From positions 183,093 to 247,092 of the forward strand of contig JAUHVY010000001.1 of NCBI GenBank assembly GCA_030424975.1: 64,000 nucleotides of DNA, in the 5' to 3' direction. The position numbers and the translations under genes were made by a program. The notes beneath the pieces are model-generated. The model did not search any database and was not told the origin of the DNA. It saw only the letters and a list, made by a program, of their open reading frames with translations. Every line of letters begins with the position of its first letter. Positions within the stretch are counted from its first letter, which is position 1. Shown here piece after piece: positions 33,347 to 42,356 of the stretch. This DNA comes from Alphaproteobacteria bacterium. GTDB taxonomy: Bacteria; Pseudomonadota; Alphaproteobacteria; Micavibrionales; Micavibrionaceae.

Positions 33347-33781
33347 TTATATCTTCTTAACAAAACAGGTTTTCAGAACAAGTCCCTTAACTTCTTTTGT
33401 GCGGCAATCAATAAGCTCGGGATCATTTGTGAGGGAAATGTTTTTAACGGTTGTACCGCGTTTTAACGTCACGCCTGCACCCTTGACGTCCAAATCCTTG
33501 ATCAAAGTCACGGTGTCGCCGTCTTGTAATTCCGTGCCGTTACAATCAACGGTTTTTGATTTATCGCCTGCGCCTTCCGCACTCCAATCAAGGGGGCTGA
33601 CACCGTAATCATTGCTGGCTTGTTCTTGTGCATCTTCTTTGCTCATATGCCAAAGTTCAAGTGTCGGCGCGTCGTTTTGACCGTCATACACATACAAAAA
33701 CCATCCGTCAGAGGGCTGATCAAATTCAATTACAAGGTGATCGACATTATCGTGACCGGAAATTTTTGCTGTGCTTTTCAT
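33347..33781 (-). CDS. PhnA-domain protein with an atypical N-terminal domain
   Basis: 144 residues. The C-terminal 70 residues are a PhnA (YjdM-type) domain: VDCNGTELQDGDTVTLIKDLDVKGAG, LKRGTTVKNISLTNDPELIDC and GLVLKTCFVKKI. The N-terminal Cys-rich zinc ribbon that usually precedes it is missing. In its place are 70 residues with no Cys (VIEFDQPSDGWFLYVYDGQND, HMSKEDAQEQASNDYGV) that look like a separate small beta-alpha domain. The family's link to phosphonoacetate does not hold generally, so function is open. The upstream neighbour on the strand is the 269-aa gene. Confidence 0.85.
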   Translation of the reverse strand: MKSTAKISGHDNVDHLVIEFDQPSDGWFLYVYDGQNDAPTLELWHMSKEDAQEQASNDYGVSPLDWSAEGAGDKSKTVDCNGTELQDGDTVTLIKDLDVKGAGVTLKRGTTVKNISLTNDPELIDCRTKEVKGLVLKTCFVKKI

Positions 33782-33852
33782 TGTGTTTTACTTTTTTCTG
33801 AATGTTAATTGCGAAAGAATATAACGAATTTTTCAAGGGAGTATAGCCCATT

Positions 33853-34662
33853 CTATTCAATTACCAAATCATGGCGCAATGTCAGGCGACTTTCGGGCGT
33901 GTCATCCGGGTTACCGATACCATGCGCATGCACGGCAGGACGTGCGCCCATACGATCATTGATAATTGATGGCGTACGAAAGATTACGGATGAGCCCTGT
34001 GTCAGGGTCCAACATGTAATATTCGTATTAATCATGTCTAGGCCGTCACCGCCATAATAGCTGAAGTCTTCATCATTGAAGACAACTGTACCGGATCCGT
34101 TCGCGCATTCAACGATGCGCAGGTCAAAGGTCGATTTTGCGGCATCAATATGGGCGTTTATATGCGCATTCGGCTTTGTTCTGTGTCCTGAATAATCGGG
34201 AAAGAAAGCAATTATGCTCTGGCTAAGATAGGTGTTTTCGGCGTTTTCGGCATCTTTCATTGACTCATGCCAAAGCGCTGCGGTTTTTCCCGCAATCGCA
34301 ACAAGACTTTGATCGATCAAGGGGTTATCAAGACCCGTATTACGGCGTTCAAGGTAGTTTTTCAAATTTTCATACGCACCGCCGGGAGAGGCGCCTTCTG
34401 ATAGGTCATGCGTAGATCGAATACGTGTTCCCTCTGATCCGTTAGAGAGCGATTTTATGATCTTGTTGATGCCTTTACGCTGCTCTTCGAGCAATATAAC
34501 TGTATTAACCTCGGGGCGGTCGAGCAAAATGCCAACGGCATTATTTCGGCGTTCTTCACGCGTATCCCCGGGAGCAAAAACGATGTTGTCAGGCAGGCCG
34601 ATCGCCGTAGAGTTTAGCTCTACGATCGAAGATACTTGAGAAAAGGGAAGTTTGTACCTCAT
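33853..34662 (-). CDS. Putative non-haem-iron oxygenase-like protein (DUF1826-like)
   Basis: 269 residues from the ATG at 34662 (a GTG one codon earlier is equally possible). The C-terminal half shows a beta-helix pattern with metal-type residues: H171-x-D173 in NAHINAHIDAA, a distal His at 245 or 247 in AVHAHG and an Arg about 12 residues later, spacing that fits an HxD...H...R 2-oxoglutarate oxygenase core. The run FDLRIVECANGSGTVVFND and the ending are also reminiscent of DUF1826 proteins. Both are inferences from pattern. The N-terminal half is helical (LLEEQRKGINKIIKSL). Confidence 0.6.
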   Translation of the reverse strand: MRYKLPFSQVSSIVELNSTAIGLPDNIVFAPGDTREERRNNAVGILLDRPEVNTVILLEEQRKGINKIIKSLSNGSEGTRIRSTHDLSEGASPGGAYENLKNYLERRNTGLDNPLIDQSLVAIAGKTAALWHESMKDAENAENTYLSQSIIAFFPDYSGHRTKPNAHINAHIDAAKSTFDLRIVECANGSGTVVFNDEDFSYYGGDGLDMINTNITCWTLTQGSSVIFRTPSIINDRMGARPAVHAHGIGNPDDTPESRLTLRHDLVIE

Positions 34663-34752
34663 CACCCTGCATTTTTATATTTATATTTCAAAATATGTTA
34701 AGTATTTGAAATACGTAATGCAAGAACATAATGAGGTACAAGAATATCGCTA

Positions 34753-36000
34753 TTATGCTGCTTTATCTTTTTTCAATGGCTTGCCGTGTACGCTTGTGTT
34801 GTTTTTCAAGCGCACTGCATTGATTTTGATAAATCCGTCTGCATCTTTTTGGTCGTATCCACCTGTAACATCCATTGATGATTGCTCGGGATCATACAGT
34901 GCAATCGGGCTTTTACGTGCAATCGGATAGGCCATGCCTTTGATCAAACGAACCTGAACAGAGCCTGTGTTTGTTTCTTGTGCCTTGTCCATAAAGGTCG
35001 AAAGCAGATCAAATTCAGGAGAGAACCAGAAACCGTTATAAATAAGCTCAGCCACCTTTAATGCCATTTGGTCACGTAATTTCATGACTTCACGATCAAG
35101 TGTTAGGCCTTCAAGGTCACGATGCGCTTTATATAGGATCTCACCGCCCGGTGTTTCATATACGCCGCGAGATTTAATACCGACAAAGCGGTTTTCAACC
35201 ATGTCCAAGCGTCCGATACCGTGCTTTGTGCCAAGTTCGTTAAGATATTGGAACAGCTCAACAGCGCCGCTTACAGTTTTACCGTCGGTTTCATTTGTAA
35301 CCTTTACAGGAACGCCTTGTTCAAAATCGATTGTTACGATATCAGCGGTGTCAGGTTGTTTATCAACGCCGTTTGTACGTGAATAAACATCTTCGTCTGC
35401 GGCCGCGTTCGGGTCTTCCAAAATACCTGCTTCGTGAGAGATGTGCAGCATATTATCATCTTCGGAATACGGCTTTTTGCGTGTCGCTGTTACCGGAATG
35501 CCGTATTGGTCGGCATAATTCAACATATCCTGACGGCCTTCGAAACGGGTCAGGAACTCTTCCATTTTCCATGGTGCCAAAACTTTGATGTCCGGCTTTA
35601 GGGAATAGTATGACAATTCAAAGCGAACCTGATCGTTCCCTTTGCCTGTTGCGCCGTGTGATACGAATTGCGCGCCTTCTTTTTCAGCGATTTCAATTTG
35701 GCGTTTTGCAATGATCGGGCGTGCAACAGATGTGCCGAGTAAGTAACGGCCTTCGTAAATGGCCTGTGATTTTACGGCACGGAAAATATATTCTTTGACG
35801 AATTCTTCTTTTAAGTCTTCGACGTAAACTTTCGCTGCGCCGACTTTCAACGCTTTTTCTTCTGCGGCTTTGAAATCTTCTTCCTGACCGACATCTGCGA
35901 TATAGGCGATGACTTCGTAACCTTCTTCGATGAACCATTTTAAGATGACAGATGTATCCAAGCCACCGGAATAGGCGAGAACGATTTTACCTTTGCTCAT
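34753..36000 (-). CDS. argG: Argininosuccinate synthase
   Basis: ATP-dependent joining of citrulline and aspartate. 415 residues from [20 protein letters not shown]; the 11 residues upstream in the open frame are excluded because AAAAGGAC lies 8-9 bases before this ATG. The PP-loop [27 protein letters not shown], and [20 protein letters not shown] are diagnostic. It is last in the arginine cluster, 102 bp after argF. Its leader holds the inverted repeat at 36022-36042. Confidence 0.97.
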   Translation of the reverse strand: MSKGKIVLAYSGGLDTSVILKWFIEEGYEVIAYIADVGQEEDFKAAEEKALKVGAAKVYVEDLKEEFVKEYIFRAVKSQAIYEGRYLLGTSVARPIIAKRQIEIAEKEGAQFVSHGATGKGNDQVRFELSYYSLKPDIKVLAPWKMEEFLTRFEGRQDMLNYADQYGIPVTATRKKPYSEDDNMLHISHEAGILEDPNAAADEDVYSRTNGVDKQPDTADIVTIDFEQGVPVKVTNETDGKTVSGAVELFQYLNELGTKHGIGRLDMVENRFVGIKSRGVYETPGGEILYKAHRDLEGLTLDREVMKLRDQMALKVAELIYNGFWFSPEFDLLSTFMDKAQETNTGSVQVRLIKGMAYPIARKSPIALYDPEQSSMDVTGGYDQKDADGFIKINAVRLKNNTSVHGKPLKKDKAA

Positions 36001-36021
36001 TTTCTTTTGTCCTTTTCGCAT

Positions 36022-36042
36022 AGATCTGTCCAATCCAGATCT
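36022..36042. promoter_or_regulatory. Inverted repeat in the argG leader
   Basis: AGATCTG, 7-base spacer, CAGATCT, perfect 7-bp arms, 22 bp upstream of the argG ATG and flanked by a T5 run on the plus strand (A5 on the transcript). It could be an operator or leader hairpin; as a terminator it would only serve the plus strand, where no gene is expressed. Confidence 0.45.
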
Positions 36043-36102
36043 TTTTAATAATCTCTATAGCGAGAGTGTTGATAGCACAAAGCTTATGTATACTACAAGC
36101 GG

Positions 36103-37014
36103 CTAAAACCCAAGCGGTTTTGCAAGTTTTACGCCCGCGTCTTTGAGGCACCAAGCCAAGATGGCTTTTTGTGCGTGCAGACGGTTTTCTGCTTCGTCGA
36201 AAATAACGCTCGCAGGAGATTTTGCAACCTCTTCACTGACTTCTTCCCATTCATGGATAGGTAGGCAATGCATGAAAATGGCATTGTCATTTCCAAGCGC
36301 CATAAGCTCCGCATTTACTTGATACGGCCAAAATTTATCAATATTTTTGCCTTCTTGCCCCAATGATACCCATGTGTCGGTGACCAATACATCGGCGCCT
36401 TTTGCCGCGACTTTTGCGTCGTTTGTGAAGTTTACACCCTTTGGCACATTGTCATTTAAATCTTCGGGTAGTGCCATAACAAAATCAAAGTCCCAGATTT
36501 TAGAGGCATCAATATAGGATTGACAGACATTGTTATAATCGCCGAACCACGCGATGCGTTTGCCTTGTGCCGTTTCCATCTTTTCTTCGATGGTCATGAT
36601 GTCGGCCATAATTTGGCAGGGGTGCGATTGGTTTGTCATGCCGTTGATCACGGGGATTTCCGCATATTTTGCCAGCTCCTGCATGTTTTCGTGGTCGCTC
36701 ATTCTGACCATGATGGCATCAACATAACGTGAAAGAACTTTTGCCGTGCTTTCAATGCTTTCCGCGCCGCCGATTTGCATTTCGCCTTTGCTCATTACAA
36801 TTGTATGTCCGCCCAGTTGTTTCATCGCAACATCAAAGGAGACACGTGTTCTGGTTGAGAGTTTATCGAAAACCATGGCAAGGGATAGCCCCTCCATAAC
36901 TTGCGGCGGAGAGAATTTCTCTGCTTTTAAGGCGTGGGCATGCTTCATGATACCTTTTACGACTTCCGGATCTATTTCCGGTAAATCAATGAAGTGATTA
37001 ATTGTTTTGGTCAC
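36103..37014 (-). CDS. argF: Ornithine carbamoyltransferase
   Basis: Forms citrulline from ornithine and carbamoyl phosphate. 303 residues starting at a GTG with AGGAG 8 bases upstream. Carbamoyl-phosphate-binding FDKLSTRTRVSFD, the HPCQ motif in NQSHPCQIMADIMT, WFGDYNNVCQS and the ornithine-binding MHCLPIHEWEE followed by DEAENRLHAQKAIL are all present. These fit ordinary ornithine rather than acetylornithine carbamoyltransferase. It lies between the amidinotransferase-like gene and argG. Confidence 0.96.
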   Translation of the reverse strand: MTKTINHFIDLPEIDPEVVKGIMKHAHALKAEKFSPPQVMEGLSLAMVFDKLSTRTRVSFDVAMKQLGGHTIVMSKGEMQIGGAESIESTAKVLSRYVDAIMVRMSDHENMQELAKYAEIPVINGMTNQSHPCQIMADIMTIEEKMETAQGKRIAWFGDYNNVCQSYIDASKIWDFDFVMALPEDLNDNVPKGVNFTNDAKVAAKGADVLVTDTWVSLGQEGKNIDKFWPYQVNAELMALGNDNAIFMHCLPIHEWEEVSEEVAKSPASVIFDEAENRLHAQKAILAWCLKDAGVKLAKPLGF

Positions 37015-37064
37015 TGTTACTGCTCCTGTTTTCAGGGGTGTTCATAAAATTCTGTTTCTCATAA

Positions 37065-38150
37065 TTACGCAGGTGAGGTGTCGGGATTATGCAGATCGCG
37101 AGGCGATCGCATTTGATTAATGCGGTTCGTCAAGCAATGTGGCCCGCCGCCCGAAAGGGCAACATATTGGCTTAGGTCGACTTCGGTTACACTAAACCCG
37201 ATATCCTCAATCCGCTTTTTAAGCGGTGCGCTGATAACAGGCATAATAAGGTTTTTATCATCCATGACAATCAGGTTGCAGGCATAATTTTTTGCATCTT
37301 GTTCATCGACACAAATTAAATTCTCTTTGCCCGCGATGGCTTCAATTGTTTGAAAACCTTCTTGTGTTACACCGCCGGGATAAACCAAAACATGGCCACT
37401 CGGTAGTGGGGCGAGGGTTGTATCAATATGAAAGAACGGTTTTTGCACCTCAATCGGAACCGTTCTGTTATCCATGTTGAGACGTGCCTGCAGCAGTTTA
37501 TGAAAGTCAGGGTCAGATCGCCCCGCGCTGGGGTCATGCGCGCCACCTTTGGGTTTGAAACCGCACCAGAAAATATCACGCGCGGGGTCATAAACGTTAT
37601 CACCTGTGCCTTCGCCATGCAGATCAACATAGGTTTCCACCGTAGAAACGCCGATGTTAAAATCTTCAATCATTTTATTACGGAAGAATTGGATATCACC
37701 CATTTGTTGGGTGACCTCGGGGTTTCGTGCATGGTGATAAAACTTGCTGCCGATGGTTTTCAATGTGACCTTGCTAATTGCACCATCGTCAGTATATGAC
37801 GGCGTAGCGATGGTCAGGGATGGATCAGCCTTAAATACGTTATCAAGCATTCCCGCTTGTCCGGGATTGAGAACAATCGACCCGCCAAGACTAAGGATCG
37901 CCTGACGCAAATTGGCGTGTTGTTGCTTAGCCAGTCCGGGGTCAAATGTTTCATCTGCGCTGCTTTCGCACATGTCGTTTTCGGCATATCCGTTTACTTC
38001 GATGCGGGTTTTTTTGCGCGGGTCATAATGTGCCGGATCGCACATCAGGAAAACCGGCTTCAGGATCAGATCCTCGCCGTTTTCTACACCATTACCAAGG
38101 ATGAGGCTTTGCACGTCTTTGGATGGATCTCTGAAGTTTAATGTCGACAT
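37065..38150 (-). CDS. Amidinotransferase / arginine-deiminase superfamily protein
   Basis: 361 residues of the pentein (beta/alpha propeller) superfamily. The catalytic His is in KPFFHIDTTLAPLPSGHVLVY and the nucleophilic Cys in SGGGPHCLTNRINQMRSP near the C-terminus; the acidic substrate ligands are likely in LDNVFKAD and DLHGEGTGDN. Members hydrolyse or transfer the guanidino group of arginine or its derivatives. Position between argD and argF (51 bp to argF) points to arginine or ornithine as substrate, for example an arginine- or N-methylarginine-hydrolase that recycles into the pathway, but the exact reaction cannot be read. Confidence 0.85.
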   Translation of the reverse strand: MSTLNFRDPSKDVQSLILGNGVENGEDLILKPVFLMCDPAHYDPRKKTRIEVNGYAENDMCESSADETFDPGLAKQQHANLRQAILSLGGSIVLNPGQAGMLDNVFKADPSLTIATPSYTDDGAISKVTLKTIGSKFYHHARNPEVTQQMGDIQFFRNKMIEDFNIGVSTVETYVDLHGEGTGDNVYDPARDIFWCGFKPKGGAHDPSAGRSDPDFHKLLQARLNMDNRTVPIEVQKPFFHIDTTLAPLPSGHVLVYPGGVTQEGFQTIEAIAGKENLICVDEQDAKNYACNLIVMDDKNLIMPVISAPLKKRIEDIGFSVTEVDLSQYVALSGGGPHCLTNRINQMRSPRDLHNPDTSPA

Positions 38151-38187
38151 ATTATCTTACTTGCAACCCGTCTTATGTTAATTGCGC

Positions 38188-39387
38188 CTATTCACTCATA
38201 TTTTTAAGTGTTTTGTCAATAATTTGCAGCGCTTCTTCCGCTTGCTCTTCGTTCAAAATCAATGGCGGTGTTAAACGCAATGTGCTTTTGCCTGCTTGCG
38301 TTGCCATCAGACCGTTTGCCTGAAGGTTGCGCAAGACATCCTTAATTTCAAATGCGGTGTCCACACCAATCATCAAGCCTTTACCACGGATTTCAGTGAT
38401 CTTGTTTGACTCTCTCTGTATTTTGGCCAAACCGTCAAACAGGATTTTCGAAACCTTGTTAACGTTTTCCATGAAGCCATCACGCAGCATTTCTTCCATC
38501 ACGCAGGCCGCAACCGCGCAGGCGAGGGGGTTTCCGCCATAGGTCGTGCCGTGTGTTCCCACAACAATGGCTTTACCGAATTTTGTCTTTGCGGCCATTG
38601 CCCCAACGGGGAAGCCACTGCCCATACCTTTTGCCCATGCGGCCAAATCGGGTTCAACGCCGAATGCTTCATAGGCATGGAGCGTTCCAAGGCGGCCAAA
38701 ACCTGCTTGCACTTCGTCAAAGATCAGGCAGATATTTTCCTCATCACAAAGGGCACGAAGCGCCTTCAGGAATGCAACATCCGCAGGGGTTAATCCGCCT
38801 TCGCCTTGTACGGGTTCAATGATAATCGCTGCTGTTTTATCAGAAACCAGTTCCTTGACACTGTCGATGTCGTTGAAGGTTGCGAAATGCACATTGGGAA
38901 TATACGGGCCGAAGAAAGGTTGCGCGTGACGTTTTTCGGTAACGCTCGCCGATCCGTATGTTCGTCCGTGGAATGAACTGCGGAATGAGATGATTTCATT
39001 ACAATCTTCGCCTTTTTCGTCATAGGCCCATTTGCGCGCACATTTCAGGCAGGCTTCAACGCTCTCTGTTCCGCTGTTTGAAAAATAAACAAGATCAAAG
39101 CAGCTGTGATCAATCAATAATTCTGCGGCCTTTAACTTTTCCTGCGTTGCATAGGATGCCTGACAGGTCATCATGCGTGCGGCTTGTGTTGAAATGGTTT
39201 CCATCAATTTCGGGTGGTTATGCCCCAATGATGCCACGGCGATACCTGCCGCAAAGTCCAGATATTTTTTACCATCTGTATCCCATGCATAAACGCCGTC
39301 GCCGTGATCCATTACAACGGGTTGTGCGTTATATGTGGCAACCAAAAGTTCTTCGGTTTTTTTGATGATGTCTTGTGCGTTTGACAT
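38188..39387 (-). CDS. argD: Acetylornithine aminotransferase
   Basis: PLP enzyme making N-acetylornithine (and able to act on succinyldiaminopimelate). 399 residues, class III aminotransferase. The cofactor Lys is in DLAAWAKGMGSGFPVGAM; LIFDEVQAGFGRLGTLHAYE, FSNSGTESVEACLKCAR and GTHGTTYGGNPLACAVA are diagnostic. AAAGGAACAGAT precedes the ATG. In the cluster it follows two DUF805-like genes (19 bp gap) and precedes the amidinotransferase by 37 bp. Confidence 0.95.
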   Translation of the reverse strand: MSNAQDIIKKTEELLVATYNAQPVVMDHGDGVYAWDTDGKKYLDFAAGIAVASLGHNHPKLMETISTQAARMMTCQASYATQEKLKAAELLIDHSCFDLVYFSNSGTESVEACLKCARKWAYDEKGEDCNEIISFRSSFHGRTYGSASVTEKRHAQPFFGPYIPNVHFATFNDIDSVKELVSDKTAAIIIEPVQGEGGLTPADVAFLKALRALCDEENICLIFDEVQAGFGRLGTLHAYEAFGVEPDLAAWAKGMGSGFPVGAMAAKTKFGKAIVVGTHGTTYGGNPLACAVAACVMEEMLRDGFMENVNKVSKILFDGLAKIQRESNKITEIRGKGLMIGVDTAFEIKDVLRNLQANGLMATQAGKSTLRLTPPLILNEEQAEEALQIIDKTLKNMSE

Positions 39388-39405
39388 ATCTGTTCCTTTC
39401 TTAAA

Positions 39406-39822
39406 TTACTCTTCTATCGTCTTAAATTCGTATGTCGTTTCGTATTCTTTATCAATCAGGAGCGTGAAAAAGCTTAGCAGTGAAAACAGGTAAAGCGGTA
39501 TAAATATAAAAAACAAAACCACCGGATATATCAGGTAGAGCGCGTTATCTTCTCTGATGATGCCCGAAACCATAGCGGCCAGTGCGCAAACGGTAATATA
39601 ACCAAAAAGGGCAGATGCAATGGTTAAACCTTTGCGTATTATCCGATCTTTGTATTTCGTATCATTCAGGCGTTGGTTCATGACAAAGCCCATAATAATC
39701 AAAAGCGGGATCGTCATAATACCAAAGGTCGCGACCGTGATCAGTTGAAGAACGATAAGATGCGCCAAAAAATCAAGGCGCCCGCGTTTCTTCTTCAGGA
39801 TCGCACCGAATTTTAAACCCAC
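39406..39822 (-). CDS. DUF805-like membrane protein inside the arginine cluster
   Basis: 138 residues starting at a GTG with AGGAGG 10 bases upstream. Four hydrophobic segments. The N-terminal KKKRGRLDFLAHL and, after the second segment, NQRLNDTKYKDR correspond to the G-R--F and RLHD-G elements of DUF805 proteins. Function of the family is unknown. It lies 35 bp after the next DUF805-like gene and 19 bp before argD. Confidence 0.7.
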   Translation of the reverse strand: MGLKFGAILKKKRGRLDFLAHLIVLQLITVATFGIMTIPLLIIMGFVMNQRLNDTKYKDRIIRKGLTIASALFGYITVCALAAMVSGIIREDNALYLIYPVVLFFIFIPLYLFSLLSFFTLLIDKEYETTYEFKTIEE

Positions 39823-39857
39823 CTGTTATTTTCCTCCTGTTTTTGTGTATGCCATTT

Positions 39858-40430
39858 TCATCTTCCTTTAAATTCAAATTGTTCAGATGTGCTCGCGCTT
39901 GGTGGCGAAGAATTTTGCTCGCTTATGACCTTTTCGACTTCGGATTTGGCGTGTTCGGAATAGTCATTTACTTGCGGCGCTAAGATATTCCAGCCTTCTT
40001 GCGGGGATCCATATTCGTTGACGAGCGGATCACCTCTTTTAAAATGCAAAGTGAGTATAAAGTACGTTGCCACAAGAGCCATTGGGAGAAAACAGATAAA
40101 TATACAGTCAAATATAACTAATATTGTTTCAGATAACGCAAAATCAAAGTAGTCTATAATTTTATGTGTTACGGTCAAAAATAAATAGGGAGATATTAAA
40201 CACAGTAAAAATTTTATTGTAGTTCTATCGTCATACCCTAAATCTCTTGATCTCTTAATTGCGATATTAATGAATAAGCATAAAAACACAATAAATGTTG
40301 TTGTTTCTAAAACTTCATTATCAATATTCACTGTGACCAAGAGGTTGGCAGTTTGCAGCACAATAACAGCAAGCAGAAATTGCACTCTATTTGCTCTCCC
40401 TTTTGATATGTCTGACAGAGACAGCTCCAT
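39858..40430 (-). CDS. Second DUF805-like membrane protein inside the arginine cluster
   Basis: 190 residues with four hydrophobic segments. GRANRVQFLLAVIV, IKRSRDLGYDDRT and the C-terminal HFKRGDPLVNEYGSPQ match the DUF805 pattern (G-R--F, R-RDLG, F-RGD--N-YG-P). The last 50 residues are polar and probably disordered. Its ATG lies 1 base after the argB stop, so it is almost certainly translated from the argB message. The region has visibly higher AT than its neighbours. Confidence 0.75.
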   Translation of the reverse strand: MELSLSDISKGRANRVQFLLAVIVLQTANLLVTVNIDNEVLETTTFIVFLCLFINIAIKRSRDLGYDDRTTIKFLLCLISPYLFLTVTHKIIDYFDFALSETILVIFDCIFICFLPMALVATYFILTLHFKRGDPLVNEYGSPQEGWNILAPQVNDYSEHAKSEVEKVISEQNSSPPSASTSEQFEFKGR

Positions 40431-40431
40431 C

Positions 40432-41340
40432 TTACATGCCCCCTATGGCCTTTTGTACATTGACTTCGTTCATGTAATTTTCACATTCGCTTTCCCGTAA
40501 AATCATTGTGCCCGGGCCCATGGATTCGAAGATTTCCTTGTACAGGGCGTCTTCACGCAGGCCGTTAATCAGGTGAATACGTTTCACACCCGCATTTAAT
40601 GCCTCCAAGCAATTTTCCATTTTAACCTTCATGCCATCGGTAACCGTACCGTTATCAATCAATGTCGGGATGTCCTCTGCCGTCAGCATAAGCGCGGTTT
40701 CACCGTCAACTTTGACGCCGTCAACATTGCTCATGAAGATCAATTTATCGGCCTTTAACCCTGCGGCGAGTTCGGTGGCGATTGTATCGGCGTTGATATT
40801 ACACAAATCGCCGTCCTCACTAATGGCAAGGCAAGGGCACGCCACGAAATCAGCCATGCGCAGGCTGCGCATTACAGGGCGGGTATTGATGTCTTTTATG
40901 TCGCCGACAAAGCCGAAATCGATTGGCTTTTTCGGGCGCAACTCAACATCCATCCAATGGGACGGAACGGCGTTATAGCTCATCCCCTCTATGTTGTGGC
41001 GATGCATGGCCTCATAGATTTTAAGCGATAAATCACCGCCGATAACCTCGCGGATGACCTGCATGGTGGCGGCATCGGTGATGCGGCGTCCATCGTGTTT
41101 CTTAACCTCAATTTGACGTTCGGCCAGGGCTTCGTCAATCGCGTGTCCACCGCCATAAATCAAGATCACCTTGATTCCGACCAGGTTTAGCTCGCGGATA
41201 TTGGCAATTAGGGAATCGCGCGCTTTGTCGTCTTCGATAACGCTACCGCTTGCTTTTACAACGAAAAGTGCATCACGAAATTTACTTTCGTAAAAAGCGT
41301 TCAGGAAAAATTCCGGTAATGTGTTTTTGTTTTTACTCAT
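40432..41340 (-). CDS. argB: Acetylglutamate kinase
   Basis: Phosphorylates N-acetylglutamate, the controlled step in many bacteria. 302 residues. Amino-acid-kinase pattern: FVVKASGSVIEDD, ILIYGGGHAIDEAL, GRRITDAATMQVI, CNINADTIATELAAGLKADKLIFMSNVDGV and GTVTDGMKVKMENCLEAL. The first two motifs deviate: KASG for KYGG and YGGG for HGGG. The ligand-binding Asn/Asp and the C-terminal G-VTDGM--K are intact, so activity is expected. It is 17 bp after argC with AAGGA before the ATG. Confidence 0.92.
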   Translation of the reverse strand: MSKNKNTLPEFFLNAFYESKFRDALFVVKASGSVIEDDKARDSLIANIRELNLVGIKVILIYGGGHAIDEALAERQIEVKKHDGRRITDAATMQVIREVIGGDLSLKIYEAMHRHNIEGMSYNAVPSHWMDVELRPKKPIDFGFVGDIKDINTRPVMRSLRMADFVACPCLAISEDGDLCNINADTIATELAAGLKADKLIFMSNVDGVKVDGETALMLTAEDIPTLIDNGTVTDGMKVKMENCLEALNAGVKRIHLINGLREDALYKEIFESMGPGTMILRESECENYMNEVNVQKAIGGM

Positions 41341-41357
41341 GGTTTTATCCTTTTCCT

Positions 41358-42356
41358 TTACGGGTAGAGCGGGGCGAGTTGTTTTAAACCCGTTGTTTCA
41401 TCATACCCGCAGATCAAATTCATATTTTGCACCGCGCATCCGGCGGCACCCTTCACAAGGTTATCAAGCGCGCCTTGCACAATGACGGTATGGTCATCAA
41501 CTTTTTGATAGTTCAAATCACAAAAGTTTGACCCGACAATATTCGCCAATGCGACGCTGTCTTGCAGGCGCATAAACGGTGCGTTTTCATAAACATCGCC
41601 CGCACATTTCGGCGTGCTGTCAGGCTTTAACGTCACAAAGGCGGTGGCGAAAATGCCGCGCACAAACGGGCCTGAGGTCGGCACAAAGTTCAGTTGCTGC
41701 GCTGTGATATTCGCCGATCTGCAAATTTCAGGGATATGCCTGTGCTTGTTAATATTGTAGCTCTTCATGTTGTGGCTTCTTATCGGGTGGTGCGTGCCGT
41801 CAGATGCGGATTTTCCAGATCCGCTGGAGCCTGTCACCGCCATAATGTCTGCCTTTTCAATCGTGCCCGCAAACGGAAAGAGCATAAGCTGAGCCAAGAG
41901 GGCAAAGCACCCCGGGTTAGCAATAATATCGGCCTGCGCAATTTTTTCTGCCCCTACAATTTCAGGTGCGCCGTAAACGGCCTTATCCAGAAGGTCAGGG
42001 TAGTTATGCGGCGTGGCATAATATTTTTCATAGGTCGCCACATCGTCCAAACGGAAATCCGCAGATAGGTCAATGATTTTTACCTTGCCATGCAGCGCCG
42101 CCACGGTGTCTTGCGCCGTTTTATGCGGCAGGCACAAGAAGACAATATCGCTGTCTGTTGCGATTTGATCGAGGTCGGGATTACTTACCGTTAGATCGAC
42201 ATGCGATAAATGCGGGTAAATACTGCCGATGGGCTCACCATCTGATGCACGAGAGGTCACATGCGCAATCTCTACATGCGGATGCGCGAGTAACAGCCGA
42301 AGAAGCTCGAGCCCTGTGTAACCTGTTATGCCGATAATTGATACGCGTGTAACCAT
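41358..42356 (-). CDS. argC: N-acetyl-gamma-glutamyl-phosphate reductase
   Basis: NADPH-dependent reduction of the acyl phosphate made by ArgB. 332 residues from MVTRVSIIGITGYTGLELLRLL; the open frame reaches 8 residues further upstream but GGTGA lies 7 bases before this ATG. The nucleotide-binding GITGYTGLEL, the catalytic Cys in DIIANPGCFALLAQL, and HRHIPEICRSANI and PTSGPFVRGIFAT are typical. Its first 31 bases overlap the end of the P-loop gene upstream. Confidence 0.95.
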   Translation of the reverse strand: MVTRVSIIGITGYTGLELLRLLLAHPHVEIAHVTSRASDGEPIGSIYPHLSHVDLTVSNPDLDQIATDSDIVFLCLPHKTAQDTVAALHGKVKIIDLSADFRLDDVATYEKYYATPHNYPDLLDKAVYGAPEIVGAEKIAQADIIANPGCFALLAQLMLFPFAGTIEKADIMAVTGSSGSGKSASDGTHHPIRSHNMKSYNINKHRHIPEICRSANITAQQLNFVPTSGPFVRGIFATAFVTLKPDSTPKCAGDVYENAPFMRLQDSVALANIVGSNFCDLNYQKVDDHTVIVQGALDNLVKGAAGCAVQNMNLICGYDETTGLKQLAPLYP

